A stretch of 41,839 nt of DNA from Desulfuromonas sp. TF (GCF_000472285.1 NZ_KI421422.1:63737-105575), one strand, 5' to 3'. Counted from the stretch's first letter, positions 23,687 to 33,400 are shown. Translations and numbers: made by a program. Notes: generated by a model from the sequence alone, not told the origin.

Positions 23687-25702
23687 TCACTCCTCCCAGA
23701 CCCAGCCACGAATCTCTGCCTCTTCCCAAGCCTTTCTGCAGGGACGGCTTAGTTGGGGGCTGGGCTCGCGCCCACTCTTGATCGCCTTGCCCATGTTTAC
23801 ACACTGACTTCGTGCCTTTCCAGTAAGGAAATCCCTTTCCTTGAGCCATCTTGCCAGTTGGAACCAAGGGACACCACCCTTCTGCATGCAGAACTCGATA
23901 TCCTCTTTCTCGGCAGGTAGGTCCGGCCTGTGAATTGTCACTCCAGTTTGCTCAATGTAGCTGTCCGACACATTATCAGGCACCTTTAGATTCTTCTCTT
24001 TGAGCTTCGACCAGCACTCTTCCTTCTTGGCATATTCACCAATGTTCGATTGGGTATCGCGTATATGCTCGTTGACGATTCCTGAAATGACCTCAAGAAA
24101 ATCGAGGATGGCCTGATCAATACTCTGCGTGTCCCATATCTTACCAAGATGGATTCTTGACTTTGTCAGATGGAACAACCAAGCCAACGAATAGGTAACA
24201 ATCAGGTGGTGATGCCCCGGGTACTTGAGTCGGCGCACCGTCTTCTCCATTTCGCGCCAGAGGATCAGCAGTGCAATAGTCTTTCTGAAAAAGGCGGACC
24301 AGTCCTCATCCTTCTGTCCACGAAGCCACTCATTGAACCGGGCAAAGTTCTTCTGTGATCCAAGACTGACTACATGCGGAAGCTGAAGATATGAGTTCCA
24401 CACCTTTCCGAACCGGATTTTGTCAAACTTCTGCGCCTTGGGTCTCAGTGCATCAAACTCCCTCTTCCGCGCAGGCGTTCTGGCTGTCAGGTTCCGGTAT
24501 TCCTCATAGCTGCCCCTGGCACGTTCATAGAACCAGTAGGTCAGCCGTGATCCTCCTGTCGGGTCGGGGGAGGGTATCGCCTTGGATATCGCCTGAATTT
24601 CCGGATGAGGAGCCTGATTCGCCGCAAGATCGGCCGACTGTACCTTGTTCTGGGTATTGGAATATTCGCTGATTCGGGGAACCAGTTCATCTATCAGGGA
24701 TTCGTCATGAACGACAGTCAGTTTCATCTGAACTCGGACATCGGAGAGATCGCTCTTGTACTGTTTCTGCGTATGATACAGAGAGGCGGTTGTCTGGCCG
24801 CCGTTAACGATTTGGAAGTCTTCCACGCGGAGCAGACTCGTGCCGCCATTTCCGGACTCGATCGTCTCAATGCTGCGGGCAAAGACGGTCAGCCCATTGT
24901 TGTAGGCACAGAACATTTCCGGCTCTTTGCGAATGGTTTCCCGGATGCCCATATTGACCTTTCCCTTGGCAGTAAGAAAAACCCGGACATTCATGTCGAG
25001 CAGGCGAACCCCCCACAGCGAATACATGTCGGCCAATGCCTGTCCCGGGATGAAGGCAAGATAGGTAGAATACTTCCCGTTCTGTACCAGAACGGTACAC
25101 GGCAATGCTCCTCCGCACTGCTCCTGGAAATCAATAGTTATCCTCTCTCTTTCACCCGTCTTCTGAAAATGATGGGCCCTCTCCAAATCCCAGATGATGT
25201 TGGTGATATCCACACCGTCGTGCTCTCTCACTTCGGCGGGGCGCTTCTTCGCAACACCATTGGTCACCAGAATCAGCTTCACATTCCTGATGTCATCTCG
25301 GCATTCATGAATCAACTTTGCCAGGTCATGAGCCTCATCCGAGACATCGATGGTCTTGTGTAACCCTTTAAGGCTCTTCTCAAAGAATCTGGAAAGCCTG
25401 CCAAAATGGTCGTCGACAGTACTGTCATTGACCTTGATTCTTTCGTGATTGGGTTCATCGAGGAAGCAGGAGACAAGAAGTGTGATATCCCTGAACTCCT
25501 CGTCAAAGCAGTATCCATCCACCTTGATACCCCTGCCACGGTAGGGGCAGGGAACAAACGATTCGATTTCCCCGTAGTCCTCAAGAAGCTCACCCATTTT
25601 TGAGACAAAGATGTCCTCCCGAAGGGCTTCAGCCGCATGGGCCGACGCCTGGATGTCCTCTAAGAAACTGCGGTAGTACTCTCTGAGGTCAGAGTCCGCC
25701 AT
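23687..25702 (-). CDS. AIPR family protein (putative abortive-infection effector)
   Basis: The product is 671 aa. The AIPR signature is clear around residues 235-305: LLDMNVRVFL, then NMGIRETIRKEPEMFCAYNNG, then FQIVNGGQTTASLY. The N-terminal part (KVDGYCFDEEF, then ITLLVSCFL) looks like a PD-(D/E)XK-type core, but the usual Lys is not evident, so nuclease activity is uncertain. AIPR proteins are named from abortive phage infection and recur in restriction-modification operons. ATG 25702 shares its last base region with the upstream TGA (TGATG), so translation is coupled. It is the last gene of the defence operon; no hairpin terminator was seen after it. Confidence 0.88.
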   Translation of the reverse strand: MADSDLREYYRSFLEDIQASAHAAEALREDIFVSKMGELLEDYGEIESFVPCPYRGRGIKVDGYCFDEEFRDITLLVSCFLDEPNHERIKVNDSTVDDHFGRLSRFFEKSLKGLHKTIDVSDEAHDLAKLIHECRDDIRNVKLILVTNGVAKKRPAEVREHDGVDITNIIWDLERAHHFQKTGERERITIDFQEQCGGALPCTVLVQNGKYSTYLAFIPGQALADMYSLWGVRLLDMNVRVFLTAKGKVNMGIRETIRKEPEMFCAYNNGLTVFARSIETIESGNGGTSLLRVEDFQIVNGGQTTASLYHTQKQYKSDLSDVRVQMKLTVVHDESLIDELVPRISEYSNTQNKVQSADLAANQAPHPEIQAISKAIPSPDPTGGSRLTYWFYERARGSYEEYRNLTARTPARKREFDALRPKAQKFDKIRFGKVWNSYLQLPHVVSLGSQKNFARFNEWLRGQKDEDWSAFFRKTIALLILWREMEKTVRRLKYPGHHHLIVTYSLAWLFHLTKSRIHLGKIWDTQSIDQAILDFLEVISGIVNEHIRDTQSNIGEYAKKEECWSKLKEKNLKVPDNVSDSYIEQTGVTIHRPDLPAEKEDIEFCMQKGGVPWFQLARWLKERDFLTGKARSQCVNMGKAIKSGREPSPQLSRPCRKAWEEAEIRGWVWEE

Positions 25703-26724
25703 CAAGCTCTCCCGGCAAGCTGCTTTAGAAATTCATCCATATCGGACGCAAAGGCGGAAATCGCCGCGATGATCAGCGAATAGCTCAGGTCCCCGGTACC
25801 TGAAGGTAGTTCGAGAATCCTCGGGAACCCCTCTTTGACCTGGAAGAATTCCACACTTCTCACTTCGTACGTTGAAACATACTGACCCGCATGCACCTCA
25901 AGGTATCCCGCCTCACCGAGTGCATGATTGAACCGTCTCCGGCAGCCAGGGGAGTAAACGAATCTCTTTCGCAGCTCTTCAATGATCCCGGGGAGGGACT
26001 CCCCACCTCCTAGGGAACTCACAAGCGACAGAACCAGAAGATGCAGAGACTCAAGGCCTCTGTCATCGAGCTGCCTTTCATTACTGATGCGGACTCTCTT
26101 GGGTTCCTTGGAAAGCGTCGTTTTGACCTCCACAATCTTCCCCGACATTTCGAAGTCATGGTAGGCCCTCTCGCATCCCTTCCATGCCCCGATGACATGT
26201 GATGGTGGCAAACCGGAGTCGAGAAGCCGACGAAGAAACCAGAGCTCTCCATACAAACCTCTTTGACTTGCTTTTGAAAGTCCGAGCCAGCCCTGTTTAT
26301 CAAAGAACCGAGACCACCTGTCGAGAAAGTCTGCAAGTGTTTTCTGTCGCTGATCCGGGCCAACCAGTTCCTGAAGCTCGGCCGCCAGATCGGCGCATAC
26401 CGTCACGAAGACATCTTGGAGGTCCTTATCATCCAGTCGCAATGATATGTGCTTTGACCCCTTGGCCGGGACATCCAGGAAAAGCAATTCAAAGGCCATG
26501 CCCTGCCACTGTGGGAACTGGATCTCACCACCGGCACCATCGGGAGGAACCTCGACCAGAAGCTCCCAGAATTGTGCAGGGAAGAGACAGCTGAGTCGGA
26601 ATCCACTCTCCCTCTCCAGATCCAGCCGACGGTATCTGCGCCCCGTAAAGGACAGGTTGCCCTCCGGGTGCACAGCCAGATCCCTCCAGATCTCAACAAG
26701 TCGGTCCTGCATGCCCCCAGTCAC
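25702..26724 (-). CDS. PD-(D/E)XK protein, DUF4420 type
   Basis: The product is 340 aa. A nuclease core is readable: Glu160 in GLYGELWFL, Asp190 in YHDFEMSG, and Glu199-Lys201 in IVEVKTT, i.e. E, then D, then ExK of the PD-(D/E)XK fold. This matches DUF4420, a family annotated as putative PD-(D/E)XK proteins. It is likely the DNA-cutting subunit of the operon (inference). The start is GTG 26724, overlapping the Z1 stop as GTGA. It sits between the Z1 and AIPR genes with overlaps on both sides, so the three are probably made in fixed proportion. Confidence 0.85.
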   Translation of the reverse strand: MTGGMQDRLVEIWRDLAVHPEGNLSFTGRRYRRLDLERESGFRLSCLFPAQFWELLVEVPPDGAGGEIQFPQWQGMAFELLFLDVPAKGSKHISLRLDDKDLQDVFVTVCADLAAELQELVGPDQRQKTLADFLDRWSRFFDKQGWLGLSKASQRGLYGELWFLRRLLDSGLPPSHVIGAWKGCERAYHDFEMSGKIVEVKTTLSKEPKRVRISNERQLDDRGLESLHLLVLSLVSSLGGGESLPGIIEELRKRFVYSPGCRRRFNHALGEAGYLEVHAGQYVSTYEVRSVEFFQVKEGFPRILELPSGTGDLSYSLIIAAISAFASDMDEFLKQLAGRA

Positions 26725-29534
26725 GCGGCATCCTCCCCGTCCGCATAGACCGAGTTAACCACATATTCGATGGGCTCGGCGGTATCACTCCCCGGGAAAC
26801 TAACCGCGAAGCCCACAACCTCTTTCCCATCAAGTCCGTAACGGAAGGCCCCTCCCTCGACATCATCGTCACAGGCGGGAAAGTAGATCAGCAGCAGGCC
26901 GCGTTCTTTAGGTCTCTCCAATCGGGCGAAAGCTGCGAATCTCGTCTTGTCGTCCTCGTCCTCAATCTTGAGGCGTTCATACAGCTTCCTTACCCTTTCA
27001 TATTCGTCCTTCTCCATATCGATGTATTCATCCATGGGGCTTGTCAGAGTACCTATGGAGATGAGACGCTCCTCCACTCTCCTGAGGGGTTTGCGCAGAA
27101 CGGCGCCGATCTCATATTTACCAACCGGAAACCTGTGGATTGGATTTGAATTGGAGACCAGAACGACGTGCCAGTCCGTCAACTCATTCCGGGCGGTCTG
27201 TCGGTCGATATAGTCGGCAATGCGGGCCGGATCGACAACCCGCTTCTCGTCTTCCTGGGTCACATAGCTTCGCATAAACTTCGTGACCAACTGCGGTGGC
27301 ACATTCGTCCAGTAAAAGCGAGGCTTCTCTGGAATTATCTCCCGGTCAGGCTCCCGCCCGATTTCCTCGATTAGCCCTTCCAGCGCCTCCATGTTGGGCG
27401 CTGAAAATCTGGGATCAAAAACAATCGTACGCAGACATCGGCCTGCAAAAGTGATCTGCATCCTCTCTGTTGCCCTAGCCTTGCCAGCGGCTGTTATGGC
27501 GAGACGTCCAGGGTGCTTTCGAACCTTGAGGCCGAACTTTTCGGGCGAACTGCCGATGGCCTCCATGTAGTCGAACTCGTTCCTGAGTTCACGATTGGCC
27601 AGAGCGATGTGCTGATACCAGCGCATAAGCTCTTCCGTGGTGTAGATCCGACAGAGATCATTGTAGCCGTCACGGTAACCGAACCATCTGCCCATCTGCA
27701 TGAGGGTATCATACATCCTGGCCGCACGCAGATAGTAGGAGACGGAAAGGCCGTCAAGAGTCAGGCCACGAGAGAGTTTGTCCCCGCCGATTGCGATGAT
27801 GGTCGCACCCGACTCCGCCCAAGGGACTGTCTCGCCCCGTTCAACCCTCTGCCTTGCGTTGAGTTCCGACTGACGGTAGTCGAGCGTATCTCCGATTTCA
27901 CCGTTGATACCCTTAAGCTTCAGAGAGCGGATCACGTCGAAGAGAACGGGGCGGATCTCGGACCAGTCATGAATCCGAGCGTCTTTGAAATCTCTTCTCT
28001 TCATCTCGACACTCGTCGGAATGAAATCCTCCTCCCAAAGATCCCTGAAGTCGTCCAGCGAATCGGTGCCGCTCATGATTCGCCCCGAAAGTCTGGAAAG
28101 CTCCGACTCTACGAGATCCCTCACCCGTGATTGAACACCGGTAAATCGTGTCACATGAATAAGCATGGAATTGTGCGGTGTGCCTGTAGCACGCAGTCTC
28201 CTCGCCGAGCAGACCAGAAGAAAGGATTTGATCGCCCTTATGAGTGATTCCGGCAATTCATTTATGACCAAGTGGGACTTGTGACTTCCGGGAATGACCG
28301 TTTCGGTATCGTCGACGTCGCGCAGGAGTGGGAGAGGCTCGAGCGCGGCAATGCCAACATCCGGGTCGCCCCTTAGGCCGAAAAGCTTCTCCGGGCCGAC
28401 ATAGTTGTCAGGCTGGGGAAGACTGACGAGAAAATGCTTCGGGAAGAGATCGTCGCCGTAAATCGGATGTGGATCATCTTTGTGAATGAAAATGTTGGCA
28501 AAGGGCGTGGCCGTATAGCCGATATAGTTGCTCTTTGCAAAGCTCGACAGCAGCTGCCTGATGAGCAGATTGGTGCGGGTCGGGTCCCAGTCTTCGATGA
28601 TGTTATGGAATTCATCCCTCACCGGTTCGCGGGTGTTCACTGAAGCGAAGTCACACTCATCATCGATAAGAAGCAGCGGGATGTCCTGAACGACACGATG
28701 GCCGCTGCTGTCCGGTCTAGCTAGGCTGGTGGCCCACTCGATGAGGTTCCGGAGGATGGACACATTCTTCTTTACTACAAGAATGATCGGGTCGCCCGTC
28801 GTGGAAGGGATGATGCCGGCCTGATTTGCGACAACACGACTGAAATCGCCACAGTCCGCGGAGCTGGTAAGCGTATTCACAGTCCTATGATCGTTGAACA
28901 TTCTGCGAACGCCTATACGGCGTTCTTGGCCGGTGATCCGTTGAATGACTTCGAGATCATAACCCAGGAATTCTTCGTTGAGCCTTTCCTGGGTCTGGCT
29001 TCGGAGGCTGTTGTGCACACCGGCCAGCACGACAAAGAGCTTGTATCCGGCGTCCGCAGCCTTTGTAATCAGGGCTGTATAGTTCGCCGTCTTTCCCGAT
29101 TGGACATTGCCGACGACCATCCCACGTCGATCCCAGTACCCCGCTCGCAGCGGATCCTCGATCCTTGAGAGGACCAGACTCGAAAATCGGTCCATGCTCT
29201 TGACGATGTTCTTCGGCCATCTTTTCCTGAGCAGCAGATACTGCTGATAGTGGTCCCAGAAATGCCACTTGAAGTCCCGTTTGAGAGGCAGGTGCGTGTC
29301 GGGATTGAACCAGTCCTCGTGGCCCTCCGAATCTTCCAGAATTCTGGCATCATCGGAAATGGTTGGAGCATGAACTGTTTCAAGGGCGTTGAAGAGTCTC
29401 TTTTCGTCGAGTGAGTGCTCCGGATAGAAGCCCTTGGCTCGTGCGATGTAGTCCCAGATCGTCTCGGGAGTAACCGGTCTGCTTTCAAAATAGGCAAATG
29501 AGAGTTTGATGATTTCCTCGTAGATCTGCTCCAT
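26721..29534 (-). CDS. Z1-domain ATPase (SF2-helicase-like)
   Basis: The product is 937 aa. Walker A is GNVQSGKT (142-149) and Walker B IDDECD (290-295). GYTATPFAN (about 340) corresponds to helicase motif III, and KLSRGLTLDGL with QMGRWFGYR (about 590-630) to motifs V and VI. This is the Z1 domain described in restriction-type operons by Iyer and Aravind. A role as DNA translocase or remodeller feeding the nuclease is expected from that context but not shown. ATG 29534 overlaps the GHKL stop (TGATG). Confidence 0.9.
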   Translation of the reverse strand: MEQIYEEIIKLSFAYFESRPVTPETIWDYIARAKGFYPEHSLDEKRLFNALETVHAPTISDDARILEDSEGHEDWFNPDTHLPLKRDFKWHFWDHYQQYLLLRKRWPKNIVKSMDRFSSLVLSRIEDPLRAGYWDRRGMVVGNVQSGKTANYTALITKAADAGYKLFVVLAGVHNSLRSQTQERLNEEFLGYDLEVIQRITGQERRIGVRRMFNDHRTVNTLTSSADCGDFSRVVANQAGIIPSTTGDPIILVVKKNVSILRNLIEWATSLARPDSSGHRVVQDIPLLLIDDECDFASVNTREPVRDEFHNIIEDWDPTRTNLLIRQLLSSFAKSNYIGYTATPFANIFIHKDDPHPIYGDDLFPKHFLVSLPQPDNYVGPEKLFGLRGDPDVGIAALEPLPLLRDVDDTETVIPGSHKSHLVINELPESLIRAIKSFLLVCSARRLRATGTPHNSMLIHVTRFTGVQSRVRDLVESELSRLSGRIMSGTDSLDDFRDLWEEDFIPTSVEMKRRDFKDARIHDWSEIRPVLFDVIRSLKLKGINGEIGDTLDYRQSELNARQRVERGETVPWAESGATIIAIGGDKLSRGLTLDGLSVSYYLRAARMYDTLMQMGRWFGYRDGYNDLCRIYTTEELMRWYQHIALANRELRNEFDYMEAIGSSPEKFGLKVRKHPGRLAITAAGKARATERMQITFAGRCLRTIVFDPRFSAPNMEALEGLIEEIGREPDREIIPEKPRFYWTNVPPQLVTKFMRSYVTQEDEKRVVDPARIADYIDRQTARNELTDWHVVLVSNSNPIHRFPVGKYEIGAVLRKPLRRVEERLISIGTLTSPMDEYIDMEKDEYERVRKLYERLKIEDEDDKTRFAAFARLERPKERGLLLIYFPACDDDVEGGAFRYGLDGKEVVGFAVSFPGSDTAEPIEYVVNSVYADGEDAA

Positions 29535-31051
29535 CAGTTTCTTCCCTCCGCAAAAGAATCAAGGGTTGCACGATAGCTTGGGTGGACATCAAATGGTTCG
29601 ATACTGCAGACAATATCGACCGCCTCTTCATGTGACCTGCCCTCGCGCAGCTTGTCCAGGTAGATCTCCCTGCAGTAGTCCATGAGCCCCGGGGGTGGCG
29701 CATGAAGAGTTTCCGGAAGATCAACATGGCAGTCTTCGTTTTCAATCCCATCCATAATGATGAGTCGATGCGGGACGGTAGATTCAAGAACATGAAAGAG
29801 TTTCTTCGCCCACCCACGCGGGGCGTCGATCTCCTCCAGAAGTTTAACCAGTACGGGGTTGCTGCTGTTCACCCTGTAGGTAATCTTTCCGTCCGCTTCA
29901 CGTTTGAGCCAGACATCATTCGTCGCTCTTGCTGTGGCACCCCTTCTTCGTGCACCAGTACGGGCTCTGTAGATTTCGGATGCTTTCTGACGTGTCGCTC
30001 TTGCAATTCGCAGCAGCTCGTTTCGAAGACGGTCGGGTGGTGAAGCCACGGCCTTGCGGACATCAATTGACCATTCATGATCCATGTCGTTGGTGATGTC
30101 GATACTTATACGAGCCAGCTTGTAATGCTCCTCGGGCTTGAGGTCCAGATCAAGATACCCCCCCGAGACGATCATTCTGTCATTTCGATAGACATAGAAC
30201 CCCTGCTGAGCGTTCCACCCTTTGATTCCACCACCCTGTTCATTCTCCTGAACAGATCTATTCGAGACATGCGGAAGGACATAGGGAACGACCTTGACCC
30301 GGTTGTCTTCATGTCTCTCGCTGGAAAGTTCACGGGTAAAATTGTTTCTAAGCAGAAAAGGGTCCCACGCACTGCATTCACTAATGCCGATCTTAATTTT
30401 GATCCGTTTGGGACGTTTCTCCAGATAACGATGAAAAACCATTTCTAAGTATGTCTTAACGGCCAAGAAACGACCCAGAAACGCATCTCTCGGATCATGC
30501 CGATCCGTAATGCTGTGATCCACGATCCGATCAAGTGCCTTCCAAACGACGATGGTCCCATGCTCAAGATCGTCGAGCGGGCGCAAAAGTTCACGAATGT
30601 TCGCTGGAGGGTTCCGCCCGAGTTGCCACATTTTGGTCCGCTCCACATGGTCGAGATCCCAATATCTGGTCGAGGGTGCTCCTCCTGCCTGTCTAGTCCG
30701 TACTGTCAGCAACTTACATTGTGAAAAAGATGCCGTCTTAAGGCCCAGCCCGAATCTTCCCAAGTCAGTCTTATCTCTCTCCTCGAGTGGACTCTGGGTT
30801 CCCAGCCGCATTGCCTCAACCAGTCTGGCCTCGGACATGCCCCTGCCATCATCAAGCAGGGCCACCCATGGATCGCCGTGATTCCAGTCATAACTGAGCC
30901 ATATGTTCGAAGCTCCGGCAAAAATGCTGTTGTCGATCAGATCGGCGATGGCCATACCCAGATCGTAACCAAAGGCCCTCAGGGAGTGGATCATTGCCTC
31001 AGCCCGTGGCGGACAGTCCTCAAAGTCTTCGGACATGAGCCATTCTTTCAA
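29534..31051 (-). CDS. GHKL ATPase of the paraMORC/MutL-like type
   Basis: The product is 505 aa. The Bergerat ATP fold is visible: N box AIADLIDNSI (Asp37, Asn41), G1 box LLDDGRGM (66-72), G2 box GRFGLGLKTASFS (98-110). The catalytic Glu of MutL/GyrB is Asp here, which I believe is usual in this branch. An S5-like region and a long C-terminal part with no nuclease motif follow. Prokaryotic MORC relatives have been predicted to clamp or reorganise DNA in restriction systems. TTG 31051 has GGAGG 6 bases upstream; ATG 31036 is the alternative. It follows vsr by 18 bases. Confidence 0.88.
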   Translation of the reverse strand: MKEWLMSEDFEDCPPRAEAMIHSLRAFGYDLGMAIADLIDNSIFAGASNIWLSYDWNHGDPWVALLDDGRGMSEARLVEAMRLGTQSPLEERDKTDLGRFGLGLKTASFSQCKLLTVRTRQAGGAPSTRYWDLDHVERTKMWQLGRNPPANIRELLRPLDDLEHGTIVVWKALDRIVDHSITDRHDPRDAFLGRFLAVKTYLEMVFHRYLEKRPKRIKIKIGISECSAWDPFLLRNNFTRELSSERHEDNRVKVVPYVLPHVSNRSVQENEQGGGIKGWNAQQGFYVYRNDRMIVSGGYLDLDLKPEEHYKLARISIDITNDMDHEWSIDVRKAVASPPDRLRNELLRIARATRQKASEIYRARTGARRRGATARATNDVWLKREADGKITYRVNSSNPVLVKLLEEIDAPRGWAKKLFHVLESTVPHRLIIMDGIENEDCHVDLPETLHAPPPGLMDYCREIYLDKLREGRSHEEAVDIVCSIEPFDVHPSYRATLDSFAEGRN

Positions 31052-31069
31052 GTAATACCTCCGTACCCT

Positions 31070-31495
31070 TCACTTGCATAATGGCAGAATGGATTCAATG
31101 CATTGAACCAGTGTCCGCTCATCTTTGGTTTGGCATTCCCAAACGATCCCTACGTTCCAGCCAAGGTCCTCAAGCTGTTGCCTGACGACGGCATCCCGTT
31201 TCACGTTCGCCTGAAATTTCGCTTCCCAAAACTCCCGCCGCGACTTTGGAGAATATGCGAACTTGCATCCCTCATGACGATGCCAGAAGCACCCATGAAC
31301 AAAAATGGCAGTCCAATGCCTCGGAAGCACAATATCTGGACTGCCAGGAAGCTTATTTACATGAAGTCTGAAGCGAAAACCTGCCCGATGCAAAAAAGAT
31401 CGCACTAGTTTTTCAGGCGATGTATCCTTGGAGCGGATTCTCGACATGTTCCAACTGCGACGTTCTTTAGTGATTCGATCAACCACAGTCGCCAA
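31070..31495 (-). CDS. vsr: Very-short-patch repair endonuclease
   Basis: Vsr nicks next to T:G mismatches left by deamination of 5-methylcytosine. The product is 141 aa with family motifs MSRIRSKDTSPE, LPGSPDIVLP (catalytic Asp54), the zinc/active region FVHGCFWHRH with GC, and the C-terminal VWECQ. It overlaps the end of the cytosine methyltransferase gene by 17 bases, the usual dcm-vsr pairing. The start is TTG 31495 or GTG 31486; neither site is ideal. The presence of Vsr implies that the adjacent enzyme makes 5-methylcytosine. Confidence 0.93.
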   Translation of the reverse strand: MATVVDRITKERRSWNMSRIRSKDTSPEKLVRSFLHRAGFRFRLHVNKLPGSPDIVLPRHWTAIFVHGCFWHRHEGCKFAYSPKSRREFWEAKFQANVKRDAVVRQQLEDLGWNVGIVWECQTKDERTLVQCIESILPLCK

Positions 31496-33029
31496 AAGCC
31501 TCTATCAGCATTTTCTTTACAATCAATGCTATCTTGTTCGCCAACAATGGCGGAACCGCATTACCTACTTGGATATACTGCTCTGTCCTGTTGCCGCAAA
31601 AAAAGTAATTATCTGGAAAAGTCTGAATTCTTGCTGCTTCTCTGACCGTCAGGCTTCTACATTGCGAGGGGTCAGGGTGGATAAAATAATGTCCATCCTT
31701 TGATATATGGCAGGTCACTGTAGTCGCAGGTTTTCCAGTCACCTGGACTCTAAACCGGTCATCAAAATCACCGGAGTCTCTGTTTTTGTGTGCTGGCTTT
31801 AAAAGCTCAGGAAACTCTTCCATTCTTGGAGACCTTCCCTTTGCCTTGGCAAAACTGGATGCATATAAATATCGGTGAAGATCGGACTCCATGTGCGTTC
31901 TTGCTGAATGGTTGAAAACTCCTTTAATACGTTCATCTTCATACCAGACCCTCAGGTGTTCAGCTTTTATTGAGGATGGCGGCTTATCCACAAAGTTACC
32001 ACCCATATCACTTGATGGAACCCTCAGACCACCTAAGGCATCCCGGATATTCTCCATCGTCCAGCGATCCGACAAGCGCTCTATCTCTTGTCTCAATTTG
32101 TTTACTGGGAACCTTTTAACAGCCTGCATCCAGTCACTCTCATTATATTTACCCCTGGAAATTCCACTCCGTAATTCTGGAAGAGTAAGAATCTTATAAA
32201 GACTGATTCTTTTTTCTTCAGTTAAAACGGAGGGCCTGACACCTTTTTGGCAAATGTCTTCTCTGACCCCGAGAAGAATAACCCGATGCCTGGTCTGAGG
32301 AATGCCATACTTTTCAGACTCAATTACAAAATCCTTGTCCACAAATTCCGGCTCATCATAAGAATGGGGGGCTATAGCAAGTGAGAAGATTCGGTATCTG
32401 CAACCATGGCCATTTAAAGGGGCTCGAAGATCTTGCAGGATCTGCTTGAAAACTGCACTGCCGTTAACCTTGGACGAAAGCAGTCCCTTAACGTTTTCCA
32501 TGACAAAAATTGCCGGATTGTGGACACCTACAATCCGCAAATATTCCTGGTACAGATAATGGCGGTCGTCCTTTTCCGGAACATAATCTTTTTCGCCCTT
32601 ATTTCTGGAACGACCAACGACGGAATAGGCCTGGCAGGGAGGCCCTCCAATAAGTACCCAATTCTCATTACCCCGAAGAGCCATACGGACTCGTACATCA
32701 AGAGCCGTATTGAAATCATCGTCATTACGAAGAGTCTCATTCCAAGCTTCATTTTCTGCAGTTCGAGCCTGCTCTGAAAATTTTTTTAGTGAAAAAAGAG
32801 CCTCAGGGGGTCTACCCTCTTTTAAAAATTGAAAATATTCTTCCGGGATTTTATCATAGGGGAATTTCCGTACAAAACTTCTGAGTCGAAGAGTACGATG
32901 CGCAAAAGTTTCTTTTTCAACTGAAAGGCCGATCCGGAAGAAAGGATTCCCTTCGCGCCATCCAACTTGGCTGAAGCCTTCACCCAGCCCGCCCGGGCCA
33001 GCAAATAAATCGATTATTGGTATCGCCAT
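31479..33029 (-). CDS. DNA (cytosine-5) methyltransferase
   Basis: The product is 516 aa. All key C5-methylase motifs are present in order: DLFAGPGGLGEGF (motif I, 7-19), GGPPCQAYS with catalytic Cys132 (IV), VMENVKGLL (VI, about 177-184), GIPQTRHRVI (VIII), EAARIQTFPD (IX) and QVGNAVPP (X). The region between VIII and IX is about 200 residues, a large target-recognition domain, so the recognition site may be unusual. It is the first gene of the defence operon and is visibly richer in A and T than the housekeeping genes, which suggests transfer. The ribosome-binding site is poor. Confidence 0.93.
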   Translation of the reverse strand: MAIPIIDLFAGPGGLGEGFSQVGWREGNPFFRIGLSVEKETFAHRTLRLRSFVRKFPYDKIPEEYFQFLKEGRPPEALFSLKKFSEQARTAENEAWNETLRNDDDFNTALDVRVRMALRGNENWVLIGGPPCQAYSVVGRSRNKGEKDYVPEKDDRHYLYQEYLRIVGVHNPAIFVMENVKGLLSSKVNGSAVFKQILQDLRAPLNGHGCRYRIFSLAIAPHSYDEPEFVDKDFVIESEKYGIPQTRHRVILLGVREDICQKGVRPSVLTEEKRISLYKILTLPELRSGISRGKYNESDWMQAVKRFPVNKLRQEIERLSDRWTMENIRDALGGLRVPSSDMGGNFVDKPPSSIKAEHLRVWYEDERIKGVFNHSARTHMESDLHRYLYASSFAKAKGRSPRMEEFPELLKPAHKNRDSGDFDDRFRVQVTGKPATTVTCHISKDGHYFIHPDPSQCRSLTVREAARIQTFPDNYFFCGNRTEQYIQVGNAVPPLLANKIALIVKKMLIEAFGDCG

Positions 33030-33124
33030 ATATATCTGTTATCTCTTGAACAAATTAGCGCGGTTATTCGGGTCATCTTTGGTGGACGAACAAGGGGGCG
33101 AATTCTGCTATTCTCTTTTCCCCG

Positions 33125-33327
33125 TCAATATCCACAAAACAGTACCCGGGCCCTTCGCGACCGCGTTGAGGAGAACCAGCCGCGAACTGCTCCTGGGTCA
33201 GGCCGGTCCGCTCCCGGACCTGTTTGACATCGACCTTTTCCGGAGTGAAAAGACGGTTTTCTCCCCGTTTTGGTGCGCGACAGCCTCTTCGAGCCCGCGT
33301 TTGATACTGGCAAATAGATCACTCATG
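33125..33327 (-). pseudogene. Broken HTH antitoxin or regulator gene
   Basis: On the minus strand MSDLFASIKRGLEEAVAH with a good GGAG site starts like HigA/NadS-type XRE antitoxins. After a frame change the sequence reads KQVRERTGLTQEQFA (the start of the helix-turn-helix), then in another frame VLLNAVAKGPG, the typical C-terminal tail. The middle of the HTH is missing. The gene is thus inactivated by frameshift and deletion. It lies 96 bases before the methyltransferase start and may once have controlled it, or be left from a toxin-antitoxin pair. Confidence 0.6.
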
Positions 33328-33400
33328 GGTTCTCCGTTGATATCGTCTCCCCCTCCCCTTTCGAGTTCTACGCAGGTAGTCCCCAAACACCTTATTTTCA

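Noticed and set aside
23501-23752. A short plus-strand frame overlapping the AIPR 3' end
   Set aside because: No recognisable family or ribosome-binding site, and half of it lies over the AIPR coding sequence.
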